Assembly (NCBI GenBank): GCA_009701185.1
Contig: WLKQ01000001.1
Location: 46,430 to 110,429, forward strand
Length of the DNA: 64,000 nucleotides
Direction of reading: 5' to 3'
DNA from: Actinomycetota bacterium
GTDB taxonomy: Bacteria; Actinomycetota; Actinomycetes; Nanopelagicales; Nanopelagicaceae
Shown: piece by piece, positions 29,460-38,871 of the stretch
How the letters are laid out: every line of letters begins with the position of its first letter
Numbering within the stretch: the stretch's first letter is position 1
Position numbers and translations under genes: made by a program
Notes under the pieces: generated by a model
What the model saw: the letters and a program-made list of their open reading frames with translations, nothing else
The model's database searches: none
Told to the model about the DNA's origin: nothing

Positions 29460-29546
29460 GGGAAGACTCCTTCGTGCGATGTGTGTGGGGTAAGAGGAGA
29501 AGTATCTCGCATTGTGCGCTTGCGTGGGAAATCGGCCAGGAGGGAT

Positions 29547-29738
29547 TTACAGCCCAAAAATCTGGCTCAAACGCGCCTTTCCAGAGGCAATAACGCCTTC
29601 AACAGCCTGCTCTGGTACCGAAAGTAGCTGAGCGATCTGGTCAGGTGACATCTGCCTGAGGTAATGCATGGTCAGGATAAAGCGCTCCTCTTCTGGCAAC
29701 GCAGCTAATACATCAGCCAGCGTTGAAGGTTCGCTCAT
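29547..29738 (-). CDS. Stand-alone sigma70 region-4-like HTH protein (63 aa)
   Basis: LAALPEEERFILTMHYLRQMSPDQIAQLLSVPEQAVEGVIASGKARLSQIFG resembles ECF sigma region 4; TAACCT box 6 nt upstream of ATG. Confidence 0.75.
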   Translation of the reverse strand: MSEPSTLADVLAALPEEERFILTMHYLRQMSPDQIAQLLSVPEQAVEGVIASGKARLSQIFGL

Positions 29739-29784
29739 ACTCCAAGGTTACTGGCATTGCCCTTCTGGACGGCTCACCCTTGAT

Positions 29785-30210
29785 TTAGCGGAATGTTCGA
29801 GCAAACCTAAAGAGAGAGATTCGAACGCCACTATAGAGTCCTGGCAATAGCGCTAAGAAAATCAAGCGTGGAGCGATTATTTCCTCTGACCAATTAAAAC
29901 GTGTTGTTGTAGCACTTGTTGCGACTAATTCAAACCTTCCGGTCCCTTTAATAATTGATCCGGTGTGAATTACATCAGCGCTATAAGGTGGATCCCACGA
30001 TGTCACGCGCATAACATCTAATATTCCAAGTTTTCCAAAACCCGTTAAAGCTTCAATCTCTGTTCCGACACCTTCTCTAATTTCAGAAGTCACCCAAATC
30101 TTTGTTGCCAACATCCAGTCTCCTTGGCGCTCCCACGCTGAGAGCTCATCCCAAACTCTTTGTACTGGTGCATTAATAATAATTGAAATAGCAATGTGAT
30201 TACTTGTCAT
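29785..30210 (-). CDS. SRPBCC/polyketide cyclase-like protein
   Basis: ISIIINAPVQRVWDELSAWERQGDWML...; ATG 30210 preferred. Confidence 0.8.
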   Translation of the reverse strand: MTSNHIAISIIINAPVQRVWDELSAWERQGDWMLATKIWVTSEIREGVGTEIEALTGFGKLGILDVMRVTSWDPPYSADVIHTGSIIKGTGRFELVATSATTTRFNWSEEIIAPRLIFLALLPGLYSGVRISLFRFARTFR

Positions 30211-30739
30211 TTTTACAAGCAGCCAATGCATCGTCGACATTTGTAGTCCAAGTGATCAATTCACGCATTCCTGGCTTAATAAAGTTTTCACTCTCAAGAT
30301 GAATAACTAATTCATGCAGCGGTCCATAAAGTCCAAATGGATCTAGAATGACTACTGGCTTTTTGTGAAACTTTAAATAACGTCCAACCCAGATTTCAAA
30401 AAACTCTTCTAAAGTTCCTGCTCCACCGGGCAAAGTGATAAAAGCATCAGAAATATCTGTGATCATTGCTTTGCGCTCGCCCATAGTTTCAACAATGTGT
30501 AACTCATCATTGTCGTGATCTGCAAACTCAATATCAACTAATGCTTGTGGAATGACTCCTACAGTCTTGCCACCAACTGCACGTGCACCTCGAGAAATAG
30601 CACCCATCATAGAAATGTGACCGCCACCTGTAATAAGTTCCCAGGATTGACGTCCGATACCTTCTCCCAGTTGGTAGGCAAGATCAACATATTTAGGGTC
30701 GATGGTCGCAGATGAGGAGCAAAAAACACCTATACGCAT
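30200..30739 (-). CDS. LOG family protein (TIGR00730-type cytokinin riboside monophosphate phosphoribohydrolase)
   Basis: MRIGVFCSSSATIDPKYVDLAYQLGEGIGRQSWELITGGGHISMMGAISRGA...LPGGAGTLEEFFEIW; ATG 30739 with TATCCT 7 nt upstream. Confidence 0.92.
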   Translation of the reverse strand: MRIGVFCSSSATIDPKYVDLAYQLGEGIGRQSWELITGGGHISMMGAISRGARAVGGKTVGVIPQALVDIEFADHDNDELHIVETMGERKAMITDISDAFITLPGGAGTLEEFFEIWVGRYLKFHKKPVVILDPFGLYGPLHELVIHLESENFIKPGMRELITWTTNVDDALAACKNDK

Positions 30740-30769
30740 GCCCGCAAGGATAGGGGTTAGGCTTAGCCC
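30740..30769. promoter_or_regulatory. Predicted divergent leaderless promoters (LOG <-> dapD)
   Basis: Minus -10 TATCCT (plus 30747-30752), 7 nt from ATG 30739; plus -10 TAGGCT 30758-30763, 6 nt from ATG 30770. Confidence 0.55.
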
Positions 30770-31687
30770 ATGACGACTATCGCTTCTGGCCACGCAATTG
30801 CAACGTATGCACATGGAAAACTTCTGGATGCCTGGTTTCCACAACCGGCTCTGAGTCCACTTACCGCAGACGTTCCTCAAGGCTTAGCTGAACTTGTCGG
30901 GGTTGATAACGCGCGAGGCGTGAGCCGAGAATTAGCAAGCATTGAAATAAATCTCTCTGATGCTCCAACGTCAGCACTAGATGCCTATCTTCGCCTGCAC
31001 TTACTCTCCCATCGTTTAATTAAGCCACATGGTGCTTCACTTGATGGCGTCTTTGGATTACTAAGCAACGTTGTATGGACATCTGCTGGTCCCTGTGCGA
31101 TTGAAGATTTTGAAATGACTCGTGCCCGGCTAAAAGCTCAACATGGCCACGTTACGGTTTATTCAGTCGATAAGTTTCCCCGAATGGTTGATTATGTAAT
31201 TCCAAGTGGTGTCCGCATTGCAGATGCTGATCGCGTGCGCTTAGGTGCACATCTTGCATCTGGTACCACTGTCATGCACGAGGGCTTTGTTAACTTTAAT
31301 GCTGGAACTCTTGGTGCATCGATGGTTGAAGGACGAATCTCTGCCGGAGTTGTCGTTGGGGATGGAACCGATGTTGGTGGTGGTGCATCAATTATGGGAA
31401 CCCTTAGCGGTGGCGGTAAAGAAGTAATCTCAATCGGAGAAAAATCTCTGCTTGGCGCAAACTCTGGATGCGGAATATCTCTTGGAGATAACTGCGTCAT
31501 TGAGGCAGGAACTTACATCACTGCCGCATCCAAACTTCGACTTCCCGATGGTGAAATCGTTAAGGCAGCAACATTGTCAGGTGCCAGTAACCTGCTATTT
31601 CGTCGAAACTCTGTTGATGGGGCGTTAGAAGTTGTGAGCCGTACCGGCACGTGGGGTGGACTTAATTCAATTCTGCACTCGAACTAA
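30770..31687 (+). CDS. dapD: Tetrahydrodipicolinate N-succinyltransferase
   Basis: YVIPSGVRIADADRVRLGAHLASGTTVMHEGFVNFNAGTLGASMVEGRISAGVVVGDGTDVGGGASIMGTLSGGG. Confidence 0.94.
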   Translation: MTTIASGHAIATYAHGKLLDAWFPQPALSPLTADVPQGLAELVGVDNARGVSRELASIEINLSDAPTSALDAYLRLHLLSHRLIKPHGASLDGVFGLLSNVVWTSAGPCAIEDFEMTRARLKAQHGHVTVYSVDKFPRMVDYVIPSGVRIADADRVRLGAHLASGTTVMHEGFVNFNAGTLGASMVEGRISAGVVVGDGTDVGGGASIMGTLSGGGKEVISIGEKSLLGANSGCGISLGDNCVIEAGTYITAASKLRLPDGEIVKAATLSGASNLLFRRNSVDGALEVVSRTGTWGGLNSILHSN

Positions 31688-32899
31688 GGTAAACCACGCA
31701 GAAGGAATTTTAGTTCGGCTTCTGAAAGTCTCTCCGCGCAATACCGCTTTTACTCCAGCACTAGAAGTTGCTTGAATCTGGGCAACTGTGCCACTTTCGT
31801 TGTTACCTAAGATATCCAGATTTACAACGTCCTGTAATTGAAAAGCAGCAGCAATTAACGCTTGGGATACTTCGCGGTCCCACACAACAAAGCGAGGATT
31901 CAAGGCGATATCGAGTGAGCCCGGATCATCAACAACGTGAGTGAAGGTTCTCTCACTCCCCCATGCGTTGAGCGCTGATTCTGTTTTACCACCCGAGGAT
32001 GAGAAAAAGTAAGCCGTAATGGGTTGTGAATTTTGAGTGATTGTTAGTCCGGCAGTCCGCGTCACCGTTTCTTTCCAAATAATTCCATATTTCTTTTCAA
32101 TCTCTTTGGCATATCCCAAGAAAGTTTGGTCCGTAATTTCTCCGTACAGATCGCAATCACATGCACTTCTATAGTTACCAGCCTTACTAAATGCATAGGT
32201 TCGTGAAGCAATTGCTTGAGCTTCTAGCGCAGCAACTGGCCAATATGAAGGCATCTCACTTACGCCCCATAGGTACTCATCGGCAAGACGAACAGAGTTT
32301 GTAATTTCTAGACGGTAACCGGACGGGCTTTTAACTGCTTTAATTTGCATCTGGCCATATCGATACTTCTGTGTTGCGCCCGAATGATTAACCGAAATTA
32401 GTGTATCTGCACCTTGTAAATATCTAGTTCCACTCCAGCGAACCGTGAAAACTTTATTTCTATTGAATACTTGAATAGATTTTCCAATTTTTACTTGTGG
32501 GCTCACCGTAGAACCAATAATTGAAAATGTTATGGAATCGGCCTTGGTATTGAGGGGTGTTGAGATTTGATCGCCGAGGTCACCCTGAAAGATTTGTAAC
32601 GGGCTATCTTTGGTTGAGCTTGAGAATTTTGCAGAAGCGAGTAAATGCCCGATATTTACGCGTAAAATCTTTGAATCATCCAGTTTTTCAATTTCTACAT
32701 CTTTATAGTAGTACTTCAGAATTTCCTCTGATGTATGGCCCGCCAGCGCCAGAGACCGAGCGCCCATCTGGCTCAAGCCAACGCCATGTCCATAACCAGA
32801 GCCATGAAAAAAGAAAGAGGCCGGGGAATCTGCATTAGCCTGCGTAACAAAAGTAAAAGTTAAGAGCAGTAAAATAGAGATGCTTTTAAAAATCCTCAT
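31667..32899 (-). CDS. SpoIID/LytB-domain secreted protein
   Basis: Signal peptide; FFFHGSGYGHGVGLSQMGARSLALAGHTSEEILKYYYKDVEI near the N-terminus and LWGVSEMPSYWPVAALEAQAIASRTYAF downstream. Confidence 0.85.
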   Translation of the reverse strand: MRIFKSISILLLLTFTFVTQANADSPASFFFHGSGYGHGVGLSQMGARSLALAGHTSEEILKYYYKDVEIEKLDDSKILRVNIGHLLASAKFSSSTKDSPLQIFQGDLGDQISTPLNTKADSITFSIIGSTVSPQVKIGKSIQVFNRNKVFTVRWSGTRYLQGADTLISVNHSGATQKYRYGQMQIKAVKSPSGYRLEITNSVRLADEYLWGVSEMPSYWPVAALEAQAIASRTYAFSKAGNYRSACDCDLYGEITDQTFLGYAKEIEKKYGIIWKETVTRTAGLTITQNSQPITAYFFSSSGGKTESALNAWGSERTFTHVVDDPGSLDIALNPRFVVWDREVSQALIAAAFQLQDVVNLDILGNNESGTVAQIQATSSAGVKAVLRGETFRSRTKIPSAWFTLVRVQN

Positions 32900-33683
32900 C
32901 GATAACTGCGCTCTTTCCGACCTTTAAAAACTCTTGGTATGCATCTATCACCACATTGGGTTCACCACGCTGAATGACTTTCCCTTTATGGATCCACACA
33001 ACATCGTTACAAACATCTCTCAAGGTTGCCATCGCATGGCTTACCAAAATAAGCGCACGATCGTCACTGCGTAATTCCTTAATTCGATTGAGTGACTTCT
33101 CTTTAAATTTTGCATCTCCGGTGCTCAAGGCTTCATCAATAATTAAGATATCTGGCCGCACTGTTGCTGCGACAGAAAATGCAAGGCGAGCAAACATTCC
33201 AGATGAATAAGTACGCATCGGCGCATCTATAGCATCGCCTAGCTCAGAAAACTCTGCGATCTCAGCAAAGCTATTTTCAATCTCTTCGCGCCTCATTCCG
33301 GCTGCAAGTCCACCTAAAAATACATTGTCACGACCAGACATTGATGGGTTAAATCCAACACCTAAGGCGAGCAAGGTACTAACACTTCCATGAACTTCAA
33401 TTCGACCTTGCGAAGGTGGAAGAATTCCAGCGATGACGCGCATAAGCGTTGATTTACCTGCACCATTGCTGCCAATCACACCAAGCACCTGACCATATTC
33501 GACATCTAAATTCACGTTATCTAGCGCGCGTATAACTCGTGTCTGTTTTCCACCTCCACCAAGGGCTTTTACTCGCGCTTTAAGCGTGGGTCTGCGATCA
33601 ATTGCGGTGGTGTACGTGAGACCAAGACCACGCACCGATACTGCAATTTCACTGGTCTTATGTGAGTTAGAGACGGACGGCAA
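32886..33683 (-). CDS. Polysaccharide export ABC transporter ATP-binding protein (Wzt/TagH-like)
   Basis: VLGVIGSNGAGKSTLMRVIAGILPP, MRTYSSGMFARLAFSVA; TTG start 33683 proposed, small overlap with the permease. Confidence 0.88.
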   Translation of the reverse strand: MPSVSNSHKTSEIAVSVRGLGLTYTTAIDRRPTLKARVKALGGGGKQTRVIRALDNVNLDVEYGQVLGVIGSNGAGKSTLMRVIAGILPPSQGRIEVHGSVSTLLALGVGFNPSMSGRDNVFLGGLAAGMRREEIENSFAEIAEFSELGDAIDAPMRTYSSGMFARLAFSVAATVRPDILIIDEALSTGDAKFKEKSLNRIKELRSDDRALILVSHAMATLRDVCNDVVWIHKGKVIQRGEPNVVIDAYQEFLKVGKSAVIDEDF

Positions 33684-34494
33684 ATTCGCGCTCCCTTGAT
33701 AAGAAAAAGTAAGAACCAATAATAAATATTCCAACTGCCCATGCTAAGCCTTGAAGGACGCTGCTGGTTTGTGGTGCTTGACCATGCACCATCGTGCGTG
33801 ACCAACTGTCCAAGATCGGAAAGAGTGGATTAAAAACTTCTAGTGCGCGAATATTGGACTTTAACGACGAAGCTTCATAAAGGATTGGTGACAAGTACAA
33901 AAGTGTCCGTGTCATATAAGGCAAGAAACTTGCGATATCTCGAAAATAAACGTTTATGCACGATATCGTGATTGCCAATCCAAGCGCCAAAAGAATTGAA
34001 ATACCTAAAATAGGGATTGCCCACAACATTTCCCATGTAAATGACAATCCGACACATACTCGAATCACGATAAATACGATAAGAGTTGGAAGAAACTTAA
34101 AGATTGCAATAACAACAGCAGAAATAGGCAACATGATTCTAGGAAAAGCAGTATTAAGAATTAAACGCTGGCCAGCAGTGATGGACTTGACTCCACCCGT
34201 TAACGAGTTGGCGATTAAATAAAACAGAAAGAGCGTGGCCGTAAGATGGGCATATCGAGTGCTATCTGATGAACCTTGAATAATCACAATCAACAAGTAA
34301 TACACGGCCGAAAGCAATAAGGGGTTTAGCACTAGCCACAACTGTCCAAAAACAGAATCAAAGTGCTGCTCTCTAAGCTCTGACCGAGAGTATTCTGAGA
34401 TAAAAGTCCGACGCCCCCACAAAGATTTCCAATAGCGTTTAAGCGGTGGCAGACCAGCCCTAAAGGGCTCATAAACCTGAAGTGGGGCGTTCAC
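33667..34494 (-). CDS. Polysaccharide export ABC transporter permease (Wzm/TagG-like, ABC-2)
   Basis: YSRSELREQHFDSVFGQLWLVLNPLLLSAVYYLLIV...ITISCINVYFRDI. Confidence 0.88.
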   Translation of the reverse strand: MNAPLQVYEPFRAGLPPLKRYWKSLWGRRTFISEYSRSELREQHFDSVFGQLWLVLNPLLLSAVYYLLIVIIQGSSDSTRYAHLTATLFLFYLIANSLTGGVKSITAGQRLILNTAFPRIMLPISAVVIAIFKFLPTLIVFIVIRVCVGLSFTWEMLWAIPILGISILLALGLAITISCINVYFRDIASFLPYMTRTLLYLSPILYEASSLKSNIRALEVFNPLFPILDSWSRTMVHGQAPQTSSVLQGLAWAVGIFIIGSYFFLSREREFAVRL

Positions 34495-35501
34495 GGTCGC
34501 AAGGCTACCTTAGGAGCAAGTGACTTCGGCGAAGTAAGAAAGCCAGTCCCCCAGGAAAAATGCATTGTCAGAAGAATAAGCGGCATTGCAACAAATTCGC
34601 TTATGGATTCTGAGATTTTAAAAGATGCAATCAGAATAAATAAGCCATATATAAGTGCAGGTACTAGAAAAATCGTGCCGAAATTTAACCCAATAACTAG
34701 CGATGTAAGTGTGGCTAATACTGTAAAAGGTGGAGCTAAATATCTGTAGTTGATTGTTCCTTCATGTCGACGGGAAACAACACGTCTCCATCGACCATAT
34801 TCAAAATACTGCTTAGCGAGCGCTTTCACTGTTGAACGTGGTCTATATGTAACTACTAATCGTGGATCGAAATAAACTACGCCACCGGCTGCCCGTAAAC
34901 GAAAATTGAGTTCCCAATCTTGTGCTCGAGTGAATCGTTCATCAAAACCACCCGCTGCATTCAATGCTTCTTTTCTAAACACCCCTAAATAGACGGTATC
35001 CACCTCGCCTGCCAAGCCACCAGTATGAAAGCGAGATGCTCCAACTCCTAAGGGGCTTCGCATCGCACGCGCAACTGCACATTCAAAAATACTTTCTCCT
35101 ACGGCAGCCATAACGCCACCAACATTTACAGCTCCGGTTTCATTTAAAACTTCAAAAGCTAGTGATAAATAATTCTTTGGAATCTGCGCGTGCCCATCGA
35201 CGCGAGCAATTACCGCAAACTGGGAGGCTGCAACGGCAATATTGAGTCCGGCTGCCGTGCGACCAGTGGGGTTGTGAACAACCACAACACGAGGATCTTT
35301 TCTTGAGAGATTTCTAGCAATCTCCTCAGTCCCATCGTGCGATGGCCCGATAGCCAGAATAATCTCAATAGCCCCATCAAAGTCTGACTCTACAATTGCA
35401 TTCACAGCCGACTCTAAATACTTGGCCTCATTGAGAACCGGCAAGATAACCGAGATTTCTCGCCGCGGTGAGCCAAATAACTCATTTGCTGATGTCGTCA
35501 T
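34491..35501 (-). CDS. GT2 family glycosyltransferase
   Basis: ISVILPVLNEAKYLESAVNAIVESDF...VARVDGHAQIPKNYL...ERFTRAQDWELNFRLRAAGG; C-terminal TM segments. Confidence 0.88.
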   Translation of the reverse strand: MTTSANELFGSPRREISVILPVLNEAKYLESAVNAIVESDFDGAIEIILAIGPSHDGTEEIARNLSRKDPRVVVVHNPTGRTAAGLNIAVAASQFAVIARVDGHAQIPKNYLSLAFEVLNETGAVNVGGVMAAVGESIFECAVARAMRSPLGVGASRFHTGGLAGEVDTVYLGVFRKEALNAAGGFDERFTRAQDWELNFRLRAAGGVVYFDPRLVVTYRPRSTVKALAKQYFEYGRWRRVVSRRHEGTINYRYLAPPFTVLATLTSLVIGLNFGTIFLVPALIYGLFILIASFKISESISEFVAMPLILLTMHFSWGTGFLTSPKSLAPKVALRP

Positions 35502-35537
35502 AACCCCACCACCGTATCGCTGAAGTAGTCTTCGCCT

Positions 35538-36653
35538 GTGAAAGCGACGCGACCTATTCGAATTATTACATCACTGTCTATCGCCATCGTCGCAATTTCG
35601 GCAATTTCTTGGCTCGGACTTGGCCGAGTCAGCGGAGCCATTAATCGAATCGATGTTTTTGGCTCACTGACTGATCGCCCAGATAAACCAAATAAAGCAC
35701 TGAACTATCTACTTGTTGGTTCTGATACTCGCGTCGGGCTAACTAAAGAACAGTCCAAACTCTTGCGTGTGGGAACGACTAAGAGTGCAGCTGGCGCACG
35801 ATCTGACACGATGCTACTTATTCATATAAGTAAATCGCGCGACAAAGCAACCATCATTTCAATCCCACGAGATTCACTTGTGACTATTCCTGAACATCAA
35901 TCATCTTTATATAAAGATCGAACTGTTGCAGCAGGTCACGGAAAGATAAATGCAGCTTACGCGTGGGGTGGGGCACCATTACTTATTCAGACTATTGAGC
36001 AAGAAACTGGTATTCGTATAGATCACTATATTGAGATTGGTTTTGCGGGATTTGCCGGCATGGTTGACGCACTAGGTGGAATTCAAGTGTGTACTAAGAA
36101 AAACATCAACGATCCAAATAGCCACTTAATTTTAGAAGCCGGTATCCATACTCTTGATGGCGTCGAAGCACTTAAATATGTTCGTACACGTGATTTTGAT
36201 GGCATGGGCGATCTTGGACGAATGCAGCGCCAGCAACAATTTATGAGTGCAGTTTTGCGAAAAGTTACAAGTACTGGCGTTTTATTGAATCCAATTAAGT
36301 TAGTGAACTTCTTTAATGCGGCAATCGCGACAGTTCAAACAGATTCTCAACTAAACCGAAGCGATCTGATCACTTTGGCTAAACAACTAAAGAATCTTTC
36401 TGCAAGTAAGGTGCGCACCCTGACGATTCCTCTCGGAAATGCAAATGCGCGGGTTCCAGGATTGGGCTCAGTAGTTACATGGGACGAGGTGTTAGCCCCT
36501 GATCTCTTCAACCGTTTGCGAGAAGACTTACCGCTAGTAGATGAAGTAACGCCTTCGCCATCGGCATCTTCTGATACATCGACCACGCCAACCGTGATTG
36601 ATAAGTTTAAGACTCGTACCGCCGATGAAAATCCTTGCGGCGCACTGAAGTAA
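35538..36653 (+). CDS. LytR-CpsA-Psr family protein
   Basis: LNYLLVGSDTRVG...GARSDTMLLIHISKSRDKATIISIPRDSLVTIP...HGKINAAYAWGGAPLLIQTIEQ; GTG start with TAGTCT 6 nt upstream. Confidence 0.93.
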   Translation: MKATRPIRIITSLSIAIVAISAISWLGLGRVSGAINRIDVFGSLTDRPDKPNKALNYLLVGSDTRVGLTKEQSKLLRVGTTKSAAGARSDTMLLIHISKSRDKATIISIPRDSLVTIPEHQSSLYKDRTVAAGHGKINAAYAWGGAPLLIQTIEQETGIRIDHYIEIGFAGFAGMVDALGGIQVCTKKNINDPNSHLILEAGIHTLDGVEALKYVRTRDFDGMGDLGRMQRQQQFMSAVLRKVTSTGVLLNPIKLVNFFNAAIATVQTDSQLNRSDLITLAKQLKNLSASKVRTLTIPLGNANARVPGLGSVVTWDEVLAPDLFNRLREDLPLVDEVTPSPSASSDTSTTPTVIDKFKTRTADENPCGALK

Positions 36654-36663
36654 ACTGCCCACT

Positions 36664-37974
36664 ATGGATTTAACTCTCTCGGTTGTCGGATGCGGATACC
36701 TCGGCGCAACACATGCAGCATGCATGTCATCACTAGGCTTTAGCGTTATTGGCGTCGACACTGACCCAGACAAAGTAGCCATGCTTTCACGAGGTGAACT
36801 TCCCTTTTATGAGCCTGGCCTAGATACGTTACTGGCCCAAGAGATAAAGACTGGTCGACTTACATTTACAACTGATTTTTCTGCAGTAGCCGATGCAGAT
36901 GTGCACTTCGTATGTGTAGGAACTCCACAAAGTAAAGATGGATTAGCCGCAGACCTTACTTATGTCAAAGCGGCAGTGGCTGAGATTGCTCCTTACTTAA
37001 AAGAGGGCGCATTGGTTGTTGGTAAATCAACTGTTCCGGTAGGTACTGCGCAATCACTTCGTCAAGAACTCGCACAGTCCGCACCACAAGCAGATTTAGC
37101 ATGGAACCCAGAGTTCTTACGTGAAGGTTTTGCAGTTGAAGATACCTTGACTCCAAACCGTTTGGTTGTAGGTGTGGCAAATGACAGAGCAGAAGAGATC
37201 CTCAAGAGAGTTTATGAACCAGTAATCGCACTTGGTACTCCATGGATTCGTGCCGACCTTCCGACTGCAGAACTTGTAAAAGTTGCAGCCAATTCATTTC
37301 TTGCAACAAAGATCTCTTTTATAAATGCTATGGCTGAAGTGTGCGAAGCAGCAGGTGGAGATGTAACTGTGCTTGCAAAAGCTATTGGTTACGACCCCCG
37401 AATCGGTAATCGATTCTTACAGGCTGGTATTGGTTTTGGTGGTGGATGTTTACCAAAAGATATCCGCGCCTTCATGGCACGTGCTGAAGAGTTAGGTGCT
37501 AAACAAGCACTCGAATTTCTCCGTGAAATCGATGCCATTAATTTACGTGCTCGCCAACGTGTCATTGACGTTGTGCGTAGCGAACTTTCTGAGGACTTAA
37601 CTCAATACAAAATCGCAGTTTTAGGAGCCACCTTTAAACCAGATAGCGATGATGTTCGCGACTCCCCTGCTCTAGATATCGCTGCACAATTACAAGCAGC
37701 TGGTGCAACCGTTGTCGTCCATGACCCTAAAGGCATTGAGCCCGCACGTAAGCGATTCCCCAATCTTCAATACAGCGAAAATGTTGCAGAATGCATAAAG
37801 GCTGCTGATTTGATTTTGCACTTAACTGAGTGGCGTGAATATCGTGAGTTAGATCCATCGCTTCTTGGTCCCTTGGTTAAAAATAAGATCATTATCGATG
37901 GACGAAATGCCCTGGATAGAGATTTATGGCGCAACGCTGGTTGGAAGTTCCACGCATTAGGACGCACAGATTAA
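36664..37974 (+). CDS. UDP-glucose 6-dehydrogenase
   Basis: VVGCGYLGATHAACMSSLGFSVIGVDTDPDKV, GFGGGCLPKDIRAFMARA, LGATFKPDSDDVRDSPALDIA. Confidence 0.92.
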   Translation: MDLTLSVVGCGYLGATHAACMSSLGFSVIGVDTDPDKVAMLSRGELPFYEPGLDTLLAQEIKTGRLTFTTDFSAVADADVHFVCVGTPQSKDGLAADLTYVKAAVAEIAPYLKEGALVVGKSTVPVGTAQSLRQELAQSAPQADLAWNPEFLREGFAVEDTLTPNRLVVGVANDRAEEILKRVYEPVIALGTPWIRADLPTAELVKVAANSFLATKISFINAMAEVCEAAGGDVTVLAKAIGYDPRIGNRFLQAGIGFGGGCLPKDIRAFMARAEELGAKQALEFLREIDAINLRARQRVIDVVRSELSEDLTQYKIAVLGATFKPDSDDVRDSPALDIAAQLQAAGATVVVHDPKGIEPARKRFPNLQYSENVAECIKAADLILHLTEWREYRELDPSLLGPLVKNKIIIDGRNALDRDLWRNAGWKFHALGRTD

Positions 37975-38005
37975 CGAAGAGGCAACTATAGAAGCAGTCC
38001 TGGGA

Positions 38006-38368
38006 ATGAAGACTTGGGCTGTTGTGGGTCTTGGAAATAATCCCGAACGTGCAGCTTTCGGTGTAGCTAAGTTATTGCTCGACAAAGGTCATGACATCAT
38101 CCCTGTCTATCCACGAGCCGAAGAAGTGCATGGACGAACCGGATATAAAACACTTGAAGAGATTCCCGTACCGGTCGATGTCGTTGATTGCTTTGTAAAT
38201 TCATCACTCGTTGGAAAAGTTGTAGATCAAGCGATTGCAATCGGCGCTAAGGCTGTCTGGCTGCAGTTAGATGTTATTGATGAAAGCGCAATTGCACGGG
38301 CTGAAGCTGCTGGTTTATTAGCTGTAATGAATCGATGTCCAGCAATTGAGTATAAAGCCAGAGGTTAA
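38006..38368 (+). CDS. CoA-binding domain protein (YccU-like)
   Basis: [67 protein letters not shown]. Confidence 0.88.
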   Translation: MKTWAVVGLGNNPERAAFGVAKLLLDKGHDIIPVYPRAEEVHGRTGYKTLEEIPVPVDVVDCFVNSSLVGKVVDQAIAIGAKAVWLQLDVIDESAIARAEAAGLLAVMNRCPAIEYKARG

Positions 38369-38871
38369 AAACCGGTTTTTTGATTTCTTCGCGACGTTAA
38401 GTTCGCACCTTTTGCTTTTGCATCCAAATTAATTTCTTTCAATGCTTGACCTACTTTTTCGCTGATTGCAGCATCTGATACACCCAAAATTCGGGCGGCT
38501 AATAGTGCAGCATTCTTAGCATTGCCAACACCAACAGTTGCAACCGGAATTCCAGCCGGCATCTGCACAATTGAAAGAAGAGAATCCATTCCATCAAGGT
38601 TTTTTAATGGAACTGGTACACCAATTACTGGCAACGTAGTGAGTGAGGCGACCATACCTGGAAGATGTGCCGCGCCACCGGCCCCAGCAATTATTACTTT
38701 GTAACCTTTTGATTGTGCGCTTTGTGCAAACTCGACCATTTCAAGTGGCATACGGTGAGCCGAAACAACATCGGCATCATAGGAAATACCTAGCGAATCT
38801 AGAACCTTCGCGGCATCTTCCATAATGGGCCAATCCGAATCTGAACCCATGATGATTGCGACATCACTCAT
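38365..38871 (-). CDS. purE: 5-(carboxyamino)imidazole ribonucleotide mutase
   Basis: [39 protein letters not shown]...[28 protein letters not shown]. Confidence 0.95.
   Translation of the reverse strand: MSDVAIIMGSDSDWPIMEDAAKVLDSLGISYDADVVSAHRMPLEMVEFAQSAQSKGYKVIIAGAGGAAHLPGMVASLTTLPVIGVPVPLKNLDGMDSLLSIVQMPAGIPVATVGVGNAKNAALLAARILGVSDAAISEKVGQALKEINLDAKAKGANLTSRRNQKTGF

Noticed and set aside
38367-38380. Perfect palindrome AAAAACCGGTTTTT at the convergent CoA-binding/purE stops
   Set aside because: No loop, lies within overlapping coding ends and stop codons; not a convincing terminator.
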